The translations under genes were made by a program, and so were the position numbers. The notes below the pieces were generated by a model. The model saw only the letters and a list, made by a program, of their open reading frames with translations. It was not told the origin of the DNA and made no database searches. Shown here one piece after another: positions 11,693 to 21,126 of a stretch of 64,000 nucleotides of DNA; the first letter of the stretch is position 1, and each line of letters begins with the position of its first letter. This stretch comes from Macrosoma leucophasiata (Eukaryota > Arthropoda > Insecta > Lepidoptera > Hedylidae), in NCBI GenBank assembly GCA_036365455.1, contig JAWQUS010000030.1:4960001-5024000 (forward strand), read 5' to 3'.

Positions 11693-12015
11693 AAGGAGAA
11701 GTTCCAAATTGGGCCTTTGGGACCTATATCAAAAGTTAGAGAAAAATACGCAAAATCATGGAAAAATACTCAAAAAATAATTTTAATCGTAGTTTTTTTG
11801 TCGGAAATATTTATTTAACGTAATTTTTGTATGACAGGAATATGTTGCCATATTGCTACAATGACATTCTTGTTCAGAAATATACATACGACAGTTAATT
11901 AAAGATTCAATAAACGATTTTAATAGCTGAAAATGATTTAGTATTTTAAGCTTCATCTCTCAATATAGTGTACATGGTGCGGGCCCAAGCTCCATACATT
12001 TTGGAACGTCTCCTT
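11693..12015. mobile_element. TIR element (AAGGAG family), copy A, TA target site
   Basis: Terminal inverted repeats AAGGAGAAGTTCCAAA and (reversed) AAGGAGACGTTCCAAA are flanked by TA on both sides. The interior has no transposase. The interior matches the copy at 34.74-35.40 kb over most of its length. The TA duplication suggests a Tc1/mariner-type or similar source. Confidence 0.75.
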
Positions 12016-12017
12016 TA

Positions 12018-12430
12018 AAAACGAGAAAACATAACAGATACGTATTACTCATTTATTTTTATTGAATACGATTCATGTTAATCTGGCCACAATTTTCGGC
12101 TTCAGTTCGCCCTCTCCCAAAAAAAAGTAACTGTCACTTCCTTCCAGGGTTGAAAAATTAATGACTTCCCCAAAACACACACGCGGAGGAACAAAAGGAG
12201 GTAAACTACCGAAAAAAAAGCAAATAAAGGAGGCTGCTAACAATTTCCTTTTTGTCATTGTTTAAATACTATAGTAAATTGCTACAGGTAACTGTTTTAT
12301 TGGAAATAATAACATAATCTTATTGGAAGTGAAGGTTTACGGCATAGGAGCCGCTATATTACCTCTGTTAACCATCTAGTCCCTAAGTCTGTTAAAAATC
12401 AAAAAGGGATAGCAAAATTTGACGCATCGG
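12018..12430. other. Intergenic, no gene seen
   Basis: A 61-residue minus-strand frame at 12073-12258 shows no recognisable motif and is probably chance. There is no repeat match. Confidence 0.4.
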
Positions 12431-12435
12431 TGTGG

Positions 12436-12580
12436 GACTTCGGTAGCTTAGTGGTAAGGCGGCTGGACTGGTTATCCTGAGGTCGCAGGTTCGATTCCTG
12501 CCGAAGTCAAATTTTTCGTTCTATTTTTTTTCTTTAATTTCTAAAGTTCACTCGCATGTGTTATTGCGAAAAATAAATAG
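12436..12580 (+). mobile_element. tRNA-like repeat, family D, with diverged body
   Basis: The tRNA-like head at 12436-12508 has an 8-bp acceptor stem (GACTTCGG/CCGAAGTC), an A box TAGCTTAGTGG and a B box GGTTCGATTCC. The anticodon arm is irregular. The body TTTTTCGTTC...TGTGTTATTGCGAAAAATAA is a diverged version of the body that follows the tRNA-like units at 43.7 and 53.4 kb. This is most likely a SINE head, not a working tRNA gene. Confidence 0.6.
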
Positions 12581-12654
12581 TACAATATGGTCTTATAGCG
12601 TCATGGTCTTTGACCAAGCTCTTTAAACGGAGAATAAAAAAATAGTACAACCAT

Positions 12655-12794
12655 CTAATTTGAATTTGGAATTATGTTCTTTAAAATTTTAACTTTCAAT
12701 GATACCAAAACCAGCCAGATACAAATACTACAGCCAAAGAGATTTTATTACAAGTTCATACATACTATAATGCGCAAAGACTTTTTCCCCAACC
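12655..12794 (-). mobile_element. mariner 5' end fragment, reversed
   Basis: The reverse complement starts GGTTGGGGAAAAAGTCTTTG after a TA and matches the first 140 bases of the mariner copies at 38.8 and 44.75 kb. It includes CTGTAGTATTTGTATCTGGC. It stops in the 5' untranslated part, so no transposase is present. Confidence 0.85.
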
Positions 12795-12944
12795 TATTAT
12801 TATAATATTTATTATATTAGTATGTACCTATTTTATATAAATATATATTACATATTTATTTATATTATGTTTAAATTTATTATGACTTTTAAATTTGTGT
12901 ATCGATTAATATTTCTATTGCTTTCGTAATGCGCCACCAATTTC

Positions 12945-13048
12945 GTTTTTCTACACAACCTGAAGGTTGACTGGTATAGAATGCTTTCTAGCATTAAGTC
13001 CGCCTCATGTACGCTCAATGTGCACGAAAGTTTAAATAAATAAATAAA
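12945..13048 (+). mobile_element. LINE 3' end with (TAAA)n tail
   Basis: The blocks GAAGGTTGACTGG, TAGCATTAAGTCCGCCTCATG and GTTTAAATAAATAAATAAAG form a typical 5'-truncated LINE 3' end with a short tandem tail. A reversed relative lies at 37.68-37.81 kb. Confidence 0.6.
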
Positions 13049-13070
13049 GAAAGGACAAAAAAAGTCTTTT

Positions 13071-13218
13071 GCACACTGCCTACGTAAGCAGTGACAGTTC
13101 GGTATTAGCCGAAACTTGATCAAAATGGTCGACAAACGTCAAATAGGTTCGGTGCGAAAGAGATAACGCTCTACAGACCCGAAGTAAGCCGAAGTCTCCT
13201 TCCTAAACTCGATGTGCA
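13071..13218. mobile_element. MITE family J, partial copy
   Basis: The right half matches the copy at 10.28-10.49 kb: AAGAGATAACGCTCTACAGA, GTAAGCCGAAGTC, then CTCGATGTGC. The left arm is replaced by GCACACTGCCTACGTAAGCA, a block that lies internally in the other copy. The copy is therefore rearranged or 5'-deleted. Confidence 0.6.
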
Positions 13219-13660
13219 ATATTTATTGCTGAGCACTGTATCTACGTAATCATGGGACTGACAGATATTGAAAAATTTGGAAAAGTATTGGATAGAAACA
13301 ACATAATTTAATTAATATCGGTCAAATCAATAACAATGTTATATTGCTACTATGAGACCAGTGTATCAAATGTTAAAAATTGATTTAGCCTCTTCTTCCC
13401 ATTACATTTACATATGAGTGCACTAAATGACTATGACCGATGCAGATTGAAATAAAAATCTATTTCCCGTTGCGGTAGTGAAATTTTAAGTACCACAGTC
13501 TGTACAAACTTGACTGAGTACTCGAGACAACGGTTCCCTTGTCTTATGAAATGCTTGAGTGGCCTACCTTCGTTTTTATTTCCATTTTTTATATTTCTAC
13601 ACTGTGAGCCGCGCATATTTATTATAATTCCTTAAAGTAAGTCACTTTTTTAGATCGCGT
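13219..13660. other. Intergenic, no gene seen
   Basis: No repeat family member and no convincing coding frame were found. Confidence 0.4.
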
Positions 13661-13666
13661 TTTTAT

Positions 13667-13720
13667 TGGTGGTAGGGCTCCAGTGACGGAGCTCGCAGGC
13701 GTAGGCACCACGCTAACTAC
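13667..13720 (+). mobile_element. Metulj-type SINE head fragment
   Basis: TGGTGGTAGGGCTCCAGTGA and GGAGCTCGCAGGCGTAGGCA are followed by unrelated sequence. Only the first 50 bases of the SINE remain. Confidence 0.75.
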
Positions 13721-13782
13721 AGGGTAGATCAATTTATGAAGCTCTACTTACCCAAGCTTTTAAAACCACCTTCCAGATTACC

Positions 13783-14065
13783 TTTTTTATGTAACGAAAA
13801 TGGCAAACAAGCATGCAGTTCACATTGATGTTAAGTGATGACTACAGCCTATAGACACTAACACAAACACCAAGGTCAAAATGCAGATGCGTTACTACTC
13901 CTAAGGCCTAATGTATTATGCCTCTGTGCCGAAAATTACAGGGCCGTACATAACCACCTAACCGGAACACGATATTGCTGAACACTACCATTTAGCGGCA
14001 AGTGTATTAGGTAATGCGATGATGCCTACGCCCGTGAGCTCCATCACTAGAGCTCTACCACCAGT
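13783..14065 (-). mobile_element. Metulj-type SINE, near full length
   Basis: The head at 14065 (ACTGGTGGTAGAGCTCTAGT) runs to the tail CATTTTCGTTACATAAAAAA at 13783. All diagnostic blocks are present with scattered substitutions. Confidence 0.9.
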
Positions 14066-14199
14066 ATATAACCTGCTTACCAACTTAATTAAATCTTGTA
14101 TCATCATTAATAAGCACTGAGAACAAACGCCATATTGAAACAACAGTCATTATGACTGAGAGATTATAAATCTATACAAATAAATAAAATTGGAGTGTC

Positions 14200-14454
14200 T
14201 GTTTGTAGTATAAAAATAACCGCTTTTTACTAAATGTACATATACCAAAAGAACATTTTTAACAATTTTTGTCTGTCTATCTGTCTAATCTTGGGAACGG
14301 CTGGACCGATTTTGACGTGACTTTCACTGGCAGATAGCTGATGTAATAAGGAGTAACTTAGGCTACTTTTATACTAGCTGCACTCACGACTTCGTCCAGG
14401 TAGATACTGAACAATCATAAATTCTCACGCGGGCAAAGTTGCGGGCACAGCTAG
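14200..14454 (+). mobile_element. Helitron-like element, 3' end CTAG|T
   Basis: It has TTTGTCTGTCTATCTGTC, then GGACCGATTTTGACGTGAC, then ACTTCGTCCAGGTAGATACTG, and ends GGGCAAAGTTGCGGGCACAG CTAG before T. It is the same subfamily as the copy at 4.5-4.7 kb. Confidence 0.6.
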
Positions 14455-14464
14455 TAAAATATAT

Positions 14465-14650
14465 AAATATAGCAATAGTAATCTGTTTCTTCGAACGATG
14501 CATTTCCATTTCGCAGTTTTTCCGCTTCTTATTTTGCCTCCGTCAGATGTTGAGGTAATAAGCAAATGCGGATGAAGTCGGCGCGGACTGATTGGAGCAA
14601 GTGCAGTCAACAGACGTGGCTCTAAAGTCTAATGTAATAAAGTCTCAGAT
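14465..14650 (+). repeat. Direct duplication, left copy
   Basis: This block (TCGCAGTTTTTCCGCTTC, GTCAGATGTTGAGGTAATAA, GCGGATGAAGTCGGCGCGG) recurs at 15.04-15.21 kb in the same orientation with a few changes. It starts directly after the Helitron-like CTAG end. I do not recognise a family. Confidence 0.75.
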
Positions 14651-14760
14651 CACAGGTGTTATCTGTTCATAGATATGTACGTTGTTTAAAAGTGGCATCA
14701 AATATTTGTTTATTGTTTTCCAGTTCATGGTCCGTACAATTTTGGGCCATTAAAAGTCTT

Positions 14761-14803
14761 AAAAAAGTTTATGGATTTATATAATAAATCCATAAACTTT
14801 TTT
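14761..14803. repeat. Perfect 20-bp hairpin
   Basis: AAAAAAGTTTATGGATTTAT and its exact reverse complement are separated by three bases. No flanking element was identified. Confidence 0.9.
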
Positions 14804-14924
14804 ATCATAAAGGTTAAATATATTTGAAGAGATAAACCATCGTTCGAAAAAATCTGTAATATTTGTTTAAAAGAAAAAAACAATTTGAAAGTCATTATCA
14901 ATGTTGGAAGTTAAATATTATCCG

Positions 14925-14960
14925 ATGAGTACCCAAAGAGATATCTCTTTGGGTACTCAT
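14925..14960. repeat. Perfect 36-bp palindrome without spacer
   Basis: ATGAGTACCCAAAGAGAT is followed immediately by its exact reverse complement. It lies between the two copies of the duplicated block at 14.5 and 15.1 kb. Confidence 0.92.
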
Positions 14961-15039
14961 AGCTTTATTTTGAAATATCATATATGCCGTAGTGACTATG
15001 AGAGATAAGTTACTCTAATATACAACAGCAGTACAGTAA

Positions 15040-15212
15040 CAGTAATCTATTTTTTCGAACGTTGCATTCCCATTCCGCAGTTTTTCCGCTTCTTATTTTA
15101 CCTCCGTCAGATGTTGAGGTAATAAGCAAATGCGGATGAAGTCGGCGCGGACTGATTGGAGCGAGTTCACTCAGGTCGTAGACGTGGCTCTAATCTAATA
15201 AAGTCTTACTTG
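15040..15212 (+). repeat. Direct duplication, right copy
   Basis: It repeats 14465-14650 with a small number of substitutions and a short insertion (CACTCAGGTCGTAGACG in place of CAGTCAACAGACG). See the left copy. Confidence 0.75.
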
Positions 15213-16170
15213 CGGGTTTGGGTTCTTGATGCGTGAATTAAAACTGATATTATTTATAGAAGAATGCGTTTCTGAAAAGTGGGATTCTTGTGTTATTTAA
15301 ACAAGTCCACATTTCTCTCTATCTCGTCTATCTTTCATAATTTGAACATGATACTTGCAGTTCGTAACTGGTGGAGATTTCTAGGTATTCTGAATGCACT
15401 GTAGTTAACTACAATTATTTCCATGAGTAAGCAATTACCGATTTCAGAACAGTTTTCAGTAGGTAGTAGATACTTACCGTCGCCCCGGCTTTGCGCGGTT
15501 GCAATGTTATTTACCCTCTCCTATTCATCTTAGCGTGATTTTATATAGCCTATAGCTTTCCTTGATAAACGGGCTATCTAACACTATTAAGAGAAGTTTG
15601 TGATGATGTATCAATAAATTCAATAAATAGAAATAGAAGAAATAGAAATAGTTTATTTTAATAGTTTATTTTAATAACCCACCCAATCCTATTTCAAATA
15701 TATACCTAACGGGTTATAACCTAAAAGGTTATAATAGTTATCATTTTCATCCTTCATATGTTTTTAACCTGAAATTTCAACGTCGGTCAATACCCAGGTC
15801 TATTAGTATTAGGTTAGGTGAGACAAGATTTATAAATGAAGTAAATATCAATATTTCTCCAACATATAAACAAGCTATCGGAGGTGAGCTCACACTGGCT
15901 GTCGATATCATTTTAGCTGTAATGGAAACCACAGGCGCGCCTCGAGTAATCCGCACCCTTCGGTGTGTTCCCGTTATGTTATAAATGCATTAGGGACAAG
16001 CTTGTTTATTGTCAATCGCCTCGATTTGGAATTTACCTAAATCATTAAGTTTTGAAGTCAGAGACAAAAATGATATATTTTGCTATAAGCTGATAGTGGA
16101 GCTTCAGTTTACTGACAAAATAAAAATATGACGTCTAAATCGATTGAAAATCAATTAGATAATAGAAATT
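15213..16170. other. Intergenic; decayed Helitron-like piece near 15470-15600
   Basis: CCGTCGCCCCGGCTTTGCGC and CTTGATAAACGGGCTATCTA suggest a reversed, decayed Helitron-like fragment. Two near-identical AGAAATAGTTTATTTTAATA units lie near 15645. Nothing coding is seen. Confidence 0.4.
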
Positions 16171-16173
16171 ATA

Positions 16174-16235
16174 CTAGTGGCAGAACTTCATCGACGAAGC
16201 TCAAAGGCGTTCGCTCCAATGCGGTACCTAAACTA
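16174..16235 (+). mobile_element. Metulj-type SINE head fragment, diverged
   Basis: ACTAGTGGCAGAACTTCATC and GACGAAGCTCAAAGGCGT are a diverged SINE head. The body is missing. Confidence 0.55.
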
Positions 16236-16254
16236 CTGTTAATAACAAATTTTG

Positions 16255-16436
16255 CTATATCTTTTTTTTTTATATCTGAGGATTGACAGACAAGCAAACA
16301 GGCCTCCTGATGGAAAGTGGTCAAAGTCACCTATGAACATTTGCAACATCAAGGAGTTGCCAACGCGCTGCCAGCCCTGAAGGATTCGACAGATCTCTGA
16401 AAGAACGCTATTAATTTGAATTATTAGAATGCCGCG
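16255..16436 (-). mobile_element. jockey/CR1-like LINE 3' end (5'-truncated)
   Basis: On the minus strand the C-terminal coding remnant reads ...VLQGWQRVGNSL and runs into the conserved 3' tail, which translates through as MFIGDFDHFPSGG. It then ends CTGTCAATCCTCAGATATAA and an A run. The same end occurs at 21.15, 60.9 and 61.6 kb. Only the last part of the element is kept, as expected for target-primed reverse transcription that stopped early. Confidence 0.75.
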
Positions 16437-16795
16437 CACAATCATTTGACTTAAAAAAACTATCTCAAACTTCTTCTTTATAGATGAACTATTGGATAAA
16501 AGATTCTGAAGAAATATAATTATTTCGCTACCTAATTGTCTACTTAAAATGAAATCATTTGTTCATGGATCTTTCCTTAACGGGAATACACCTTTACTTG
16601 CGTGCCGAGTCCTAATCAACTAACACGTCAAAACCTATACGCATTTTACTCATTGTCAATATATTTGCATGTCCAATAATACTCTGACATCAATATTTTG
16701 TATTAGAAAGCCCAAAAATAATGAGTTAAGTAAACAAGTTCAAAAATATTCGTAGCAAGTAAAATATAAGAAACAAGTAGAGACAGAAGAAAAGA
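16437..16795. other. Intergenic, no gene seen
   Basis: No motif or repeat match was found in this AT-rich stretch. Confidence 0.4.
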
Positions 16796-16799
16796 AGGA

Positions 16800-16972
16800 A
16801 CTGGTGGTAAAGCTCTAGTGACAGAGCTTGCACATCATCGTATTTGGTACCTAATCTTCTTTCCGCTAAATGATAGTGTTCATCGTTAGGTATAATGTTC
16901 CGGTTAGGTGGTAATGCACGACCCGTAATTTCTGGCATGCTGGTATAAGAACTTACACCTGAGGGGTGGCTG
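16800..16972 (+). mobile_element. Metulj-type SINE, partial, 3'-truncated
   Basis: ACTGGTGGTAAAGCTCTAGT, CTTTCCGCTAAATGATAGTG and GTTCCGGTTAGGTGGTAATG are recognisable. The copy fades after CCTGAGGGGTGGC. Confidence 0.75.
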
Positions 16973-16979
16973 TAGAAAA

Positions 16980-17940
16980 GCATACAATTGGCAACCATTG
17001 TGACTGCCCTAATTGCCAGTTTATTTGAGACATGTCATATAACGCTAATAATTATAAAAAAATAAAATTATAAATTAAGGTTACATAAAAGGCGGAGAAA
17101 TAATATGTTTAGATCCGTAATTGGTGAAAAAAAAATGGTGTATTGGTTGGTTTTAATAATTAATAATTGAGACGTTGTGTTCAATGTTCTGTAATTTAAG
17201 ATGAAAGCCTCACATTTAAAAAGAGTATAGATTTACGCAACATTTAAAAAGTTAGGCGAATTCTTGATATATATAAGTTTGTACAAACGCCGCATTCATT
17301 TAAAATAAAATTGTCTAAATTAAGACGTAATTGAACCAGACTAAGACACAAAAAATAGCAACAGTACAAAAATAAAAACCGCAGTACAAGAAATCATTCT
17401 AAAACCAAACGCAGCGTGAAACGGAACGCATTTTTATAAATTAAAACCAGAAAGCACACACAGCATTACTAAAATTTACACGACTAAAGCATTCAGTATT
17501 TTTAAAAATAGAAAATGTTTTTAAAAAATTCTTCGGCACACAATGTGCTATTCACGATACAATGGACGTTTTGTGGAGATTCGCGGGTCGCGTGACCTGA
17601 CGTATGTCACAATAACGACAATGCCGTGTATGCACTCAGTAAATTGTTTTTTGTTTCCTACAGCCAGTCCTCCCCACGATTTTCCATGAGAGCATAATTT
17701 CAGTTGCTTTCTTGAGACGTTGTATGCAATGTTATGTGCTTTTACGTGAGTAGGGGTGCTTGTATTAAATGTGTTTCAAGTACTCGTATACCTGAGAGCA
17801 TAGGTTTTAAAAGCTTATAAAGACGTTTTTTAGAAACCTGGCATTGCCTACTTTTAAATCTTTTACTTGGAAAATAAACCTAAATAAGACGCTGATAACA
17901 ATAAACTTAAAACAAACCCAATTACTATAAAATTAAATAT
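16980..17940. other. Intergenic, no gene seen
   Basis: AT-rich, without repeat matches or a plausible frame. An ATTTTCCATGAGAGCATAATTTC block near 17680 loosely resembles ATTTTCCACGATATAATTTC near 4993. The two may be an old repeat pair. Confidence 0.4.
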
Positions 17941-17944
17941 ATAT

Positions 17945-18078
17945 TTTTTTTATGTAAGGATGGTGGCAAACAAACATGCAGCTCACACTGATGTTAAGTG
18001 ATGACTGCAGCCTATAAACATCTACACAAAACCAGAGATCAAAAGCGAGATGCGTTGCCACCCCTGAGACCTAGGTGC
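17945..18078 (-). mobile_element. Metulj-type SINE, 3' half (split by LINE)
   Basis: The tail end (CACCATCCTTACATAAAAAA on the minus strand) through GCAACGCATCTCGC is present up to ATAGCACCTAGGTC. There the SINE is broken by the RTE-type LINE. The next SINE piece resumes near 19.10 kb with GGCCCCGCGAAATAACTATC. Confidence 0.75.
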
Positions 18079-19094
18079 TATTTATTCTCCTCCTCCTTAG
18101 TCGTTCACTCTTGACAGAGTGGTCGTGGCTGGCGATTATATATTTTCGGCAGATGCTGCAGCTTTTGCGATGCGTCTCCATTTGTTGCGGTCTTCAGCGT
18201 CTCGGCTATTTTGGACCTGTTTGCTACCGATTATTGCGTGGCAGTTTTTGTGGAGTCTATGCATCTCGTTGGCGATCGACCGCGCGACCGTTTTCCTTCC
18301 ACAAGCCCCTGGACAATAAGCCGTTCCATGGAATGTTTATTTCTAACAATGTGTCCGAAGTATTTGTGGATTCGTAATTGGACAGTTGACGATAATCTTT
18401 CCTTAATGTTTAATTCCTCCAAGATAGAGACATTAGTCCGAAAGGCCGTCCAAGGGATACGCAACAATCGTCGCCATCACCACATTTCAAAGGCGTCTAT
18501 TTTGCGACTACTTGGTCTTTGACGCGAACCGTCCACTTTTCTGCGCCATAGAGAAATATGGGCCAAACTTCTCATCAAGCGGACTTTCGTGGTTTTTGTG
18601 ATGTTCCGGCTGCACCAGACTCTCTGCAACCTATCAACGGCAGATCTTGCGATAGCACATCTCCTCTGGATCTCGCTCTCACATCCCCCAGTGTTTGTTA
18701 TCATAGACCCGAGGTATACGTAGGGTTGGACAAAATCGCAGTTGCCAATCACAGAGATATCAGGTTGGTTTAGTTCAGCTCGGTCCATGATCATCATCTT
18801 GGTTTTGTCTCTATTGATCGCAAGGCCAAAGGAGAGGCAAATTGTCTCTAGGTGTGTCAATAGTTCTTCCATATCTTGATCTGTTTGTGCTAGAAGTGTC
18901 GTGTCATCGGCGTACCGTAAATTAGACGTCTTCCGTCCCCCCACTAAAACACACTTGTTCCAATATACTAAAACAAGCCTCTTAATGCATTCTGTGTATG
19001 TGTTAAACAGGAGAGCAGAAAGTATGCACCCTTGTCGATGTGTGTCTAGATGGTCCTTTGAGTCAATACCATATATTCGGCCTATTGCAGTTAT
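18079..19094 (-). pseudogene. RTE-type non-LTR retrotransposon reverse transcriptase, 5'-truncated and broken
   Basis: Read on the minus strand from about 19090, the frame gives RQGCILSALLFN (RT motif region), then YADDTTLLAQ at about 18925, the catalytic YADD box of reverse transcriptase. AINRDKTKMM and PYVYLGSMIT follow, as in RTE/BovB-like enzymes. Further on, KIDAFEMW is followed by an in-frame TGA at about 18477. The same frame then continues with LLRIPWTAFRTNVSILEELN and VEGKRSRGRSP to about 18231, typical of the insect RTE C-terminus. Between about 18505 and 18600 the residues depart from the family and then return, which suggests two compensating frameshifts. The endonuclease and N-terminal RT are missing. 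This is a dead copy inserted in a Metulj SINE. Confidence 0.85.
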
Positions 19095-19135
19095 TTATAG
19101 CTCTATGATAGTTATTTCGCGGGGCCATATATCCC
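19095..19135 (-). mobile_element. Metulj-type SINE, middle piece after the LINE
   Basis: ATATGGCCCCGCGAAATAAC and TATCATAGAG on the minus strand fit the older Metulj subfamily between the GAGACATAAC and GGTAATGTATGG blocks. It marks the far side of the LINE insertion. The rest of the SINE is replaced after 19135. Confidence 0.6.
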
Positions 19136-19179
19136 AGTAGCCATAAGTAAATTTACTTACTTACGTTATGTTTTTCCAT

Positions 19180-19380
19180 TCTAAGGCTACACAAAAACCA
19201 GAGGTAAAATGCCGACGAATGCAGATGCGTTGCCACGTTGATAGTTACTATAGGGCCATACTTTACCATCTAACAGGAACACAATAGTACTGATCACTAC
19301 CACCTGGCGGCACATTGATTGATTGACATAGCGGTGGTGCCTACGCCCTCGAGCTCCTGCATTGGAACTTTACCACCAGT
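19180..19380 (-). mobile_element. Metulj-type SINE, older subfamily, partial
   Basis: The head at 19380 (ACTGGTGGTAAAGTTCCAAT) runs through CGCCAGGTGGTAGTGATC to CTCTGGTTTTTGTGTAGCC. It lacks the tail and has a small insertion (GTCGGCATTTT). Confidence 0.75.
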
Positions 19381-19832
19381 CAAAATGCAATCAATCCAGT
19401 TTAAAATTCAATGCCATTAATACAGAACTTTATTGAAATACAGATTCTATCACTTGAAATTGAAAAATCAATCCTATTAAAACATAAATAACCACCACGA
19501 TTTTAATACCTCGTTATCTGGTACCTTTGATACGGAGACCTAGTGACGTCATTGATCGGTAATGACGTCATATTATGGACCCACATTCCTAATGAGAAGC
19601 ACGATCATGCGGGAACTGAAAGATCCTCGTTATAGTTGTAATTTGGGAGAACTCTGGTAAAGGTTGTTACATTAAGCACAAGGTTAGTCGAGAATCAATT
19701 TCTTTAAAATTCTAATTAAAATGTGTTCATTTAACTTCAGCGGAAAACAAACAGGTTTAAAAAAAAATCATCCCTAGTTACTATAGTTTGACTTTGGAAT
19801 AATCAAGACAAGTCTAGCCAATCCTTAAACAG
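19381..19832. other. Intergenic; two perfect CRE sites
   Basis: No gene is seen. The stretch holds the CRE pair listed separately. Confidence 0.45.
19544..19570. promoter_or_regulatory. Pair of perfect CRE palindromes
   Basis: TGACGTCA occurs at 19544-19551 and again at 19563-19570, 19 bases centre to centre. The 8-base palindrome is the classic CREB/ATF (bZIP) site. Without a neighbouring promoter or gene its activity is unproven. Confidence 0.4.
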
Positions 19833-19935
19833 TATTTTTTTATGTTACTAAGATGGCAAACAGGCATGCAGTTCACATGGATGCTAGGCAATCACTGCAG
19901 CCTATAAATATCTACACAAAAAAAAACCAGTGATC
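19833..19935 (-). mobile_element. Metulj-type SINE, 3' fragment
   Basis: The minus strand shows CACTGGTTTTTTTTTGTGTA, CTGCAGTGATTGCC, GTGAACTGCATGCCTG and the A-rich end. The 5' two thirds are missing. Confidence 0.75.
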
Positions 19936-20387
19936 AAGAAGGAAAATTCCTATTTCTCCAAGCTAAAAATAGGATTCAATCAAAAGTACGTACTTCGAAT
20001 TCCCGCTCTGTTAATTGGAGGGATACGTTCTTATACGATTAATGAAGGTGTTGAGGTGACGATGTGTGAAGTGGGTACGTGTGCTTACATTTGATATCTC
20101 TTTCCATTCGACCTTTCTGAAAAGCCCGTATCGTAGTCTGCCAATAATAAAGTACAGAAATGTAATTTTCATACAATAACTCTCTTATCAAAGGTTCGAT
20201 TTTGGTACCAATCACTCAAACTAGCTACTATCAAAACAAACACAACAAACACACAACATAGACAAAACAAAATCGATTGGTCGCGACAAGGCCATTTCGC
20301 TGAGCGGCAAGGAAACGTGCAACAGAATGACGCGCTGCGGTGAGTCCTTTTTATGCCCCACCCATGGTGTGTCTTATAAAGTCTATT

Positions 20388-20415
20388 TCGATGGGTCCTA
20401 TGTATAAGGGCCAAA
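20388..20415 (+). repeat. 28-bp block with inverted match at 23.57 kb
   Basis: TCGATGGGTCCTATGTATAA and GGGCCAAA recur in the opposite orientation at 23574-23601 with one mismatch. The blocks may be ends of an old TIR element or two copies of a short repeat. Confidence 0.6.
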
Positions 20416-20539
20416 CTAACAATTTGGCCATTTTGACTTTTTTATTGCAAACGCATCTTATCGATATAATGAATCACGTGAGCTTAAAAAAACAAAAGAT
20501 TTCTGCATAGAAACAGGATATTTTACGAAAGTATAACGG

Positions 20540-20719
20540 CATATGTAACATTAATTTAAACGTACAAGGTCCTAAGAGTAGTTAGAGAGTTATACGCGGG
20601 CAAGCGTATAACTCCCCAACTACTCTTAGGACCTTGTACGTTTAAATTAATGTTACATAAAGCGTATAACTCTCTAACTACTCTTAGGACCTTGTACGTT
20701 TAAATTAATGTTACATATG
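20540..20719. repeat. Perfect 58-bp inverted repeat with a third, internal arm
   Basis: The left arm is 20540-20597. The outer right arm, 20662-20719, is its exact reverse complement. A second right arm at 20604-20658 repeats the same sequence with two mismatches (CTCCCC for CTCTCT). The arms read from CATATGTAACATTAATTT to GAGTTATACGC. A six-base spacer (GGGCAA) separates the left arm from the inner right arm. The element has no coding potential. It could be a foldback MITE with an arm duplicated by template switching. Confidence 0.93.
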
Positions 20720-21126
20720 TTATCCGGCGCGTTTGTTTATGTTTTGGACTAATCAGCCAATTTGACACTTATACTACGTTAAACGGGGCAACGGCCGCAC
20801 TGTGATGAATACAAAATCTGATGAACTGGTCAAGTCAAATCTAATTTGCTTAAGGATCTCACATTTTTAAATAACAGATAAAATAAAGAAATATAGTCTA
20901 ATACTTGTTCGTATTGTTATTTTGTTCCTATAAATACATCTTTGGATTTGACATAGAACTAGTGTTTACGTTAAACAGAATTTGAATTATGGAGGGGTCA
21001 AAAGTGGTTCATGTAATATAACACTCAGCTCTGGCCAGCCGGTTCTTATTACTATTGAAAATCACATTGAAAAACTTAGATCAGGCAATATGAACAAGAA
21101 AGCAAATTACCGATAGTCCTTTTTAA
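20720..21126. other. Intergenic, no gene seen
   Basis: No repeat match or plausible frame was found. Confidence 0.4.

Noticed and set aside
12436..12508. Functional tRNA gene
   Set aside because: The acceptor and T arms pair well, but the anticodon arm is irregular and the sequence heads a repeat with relatives at 31.14 and 35.48 kb.
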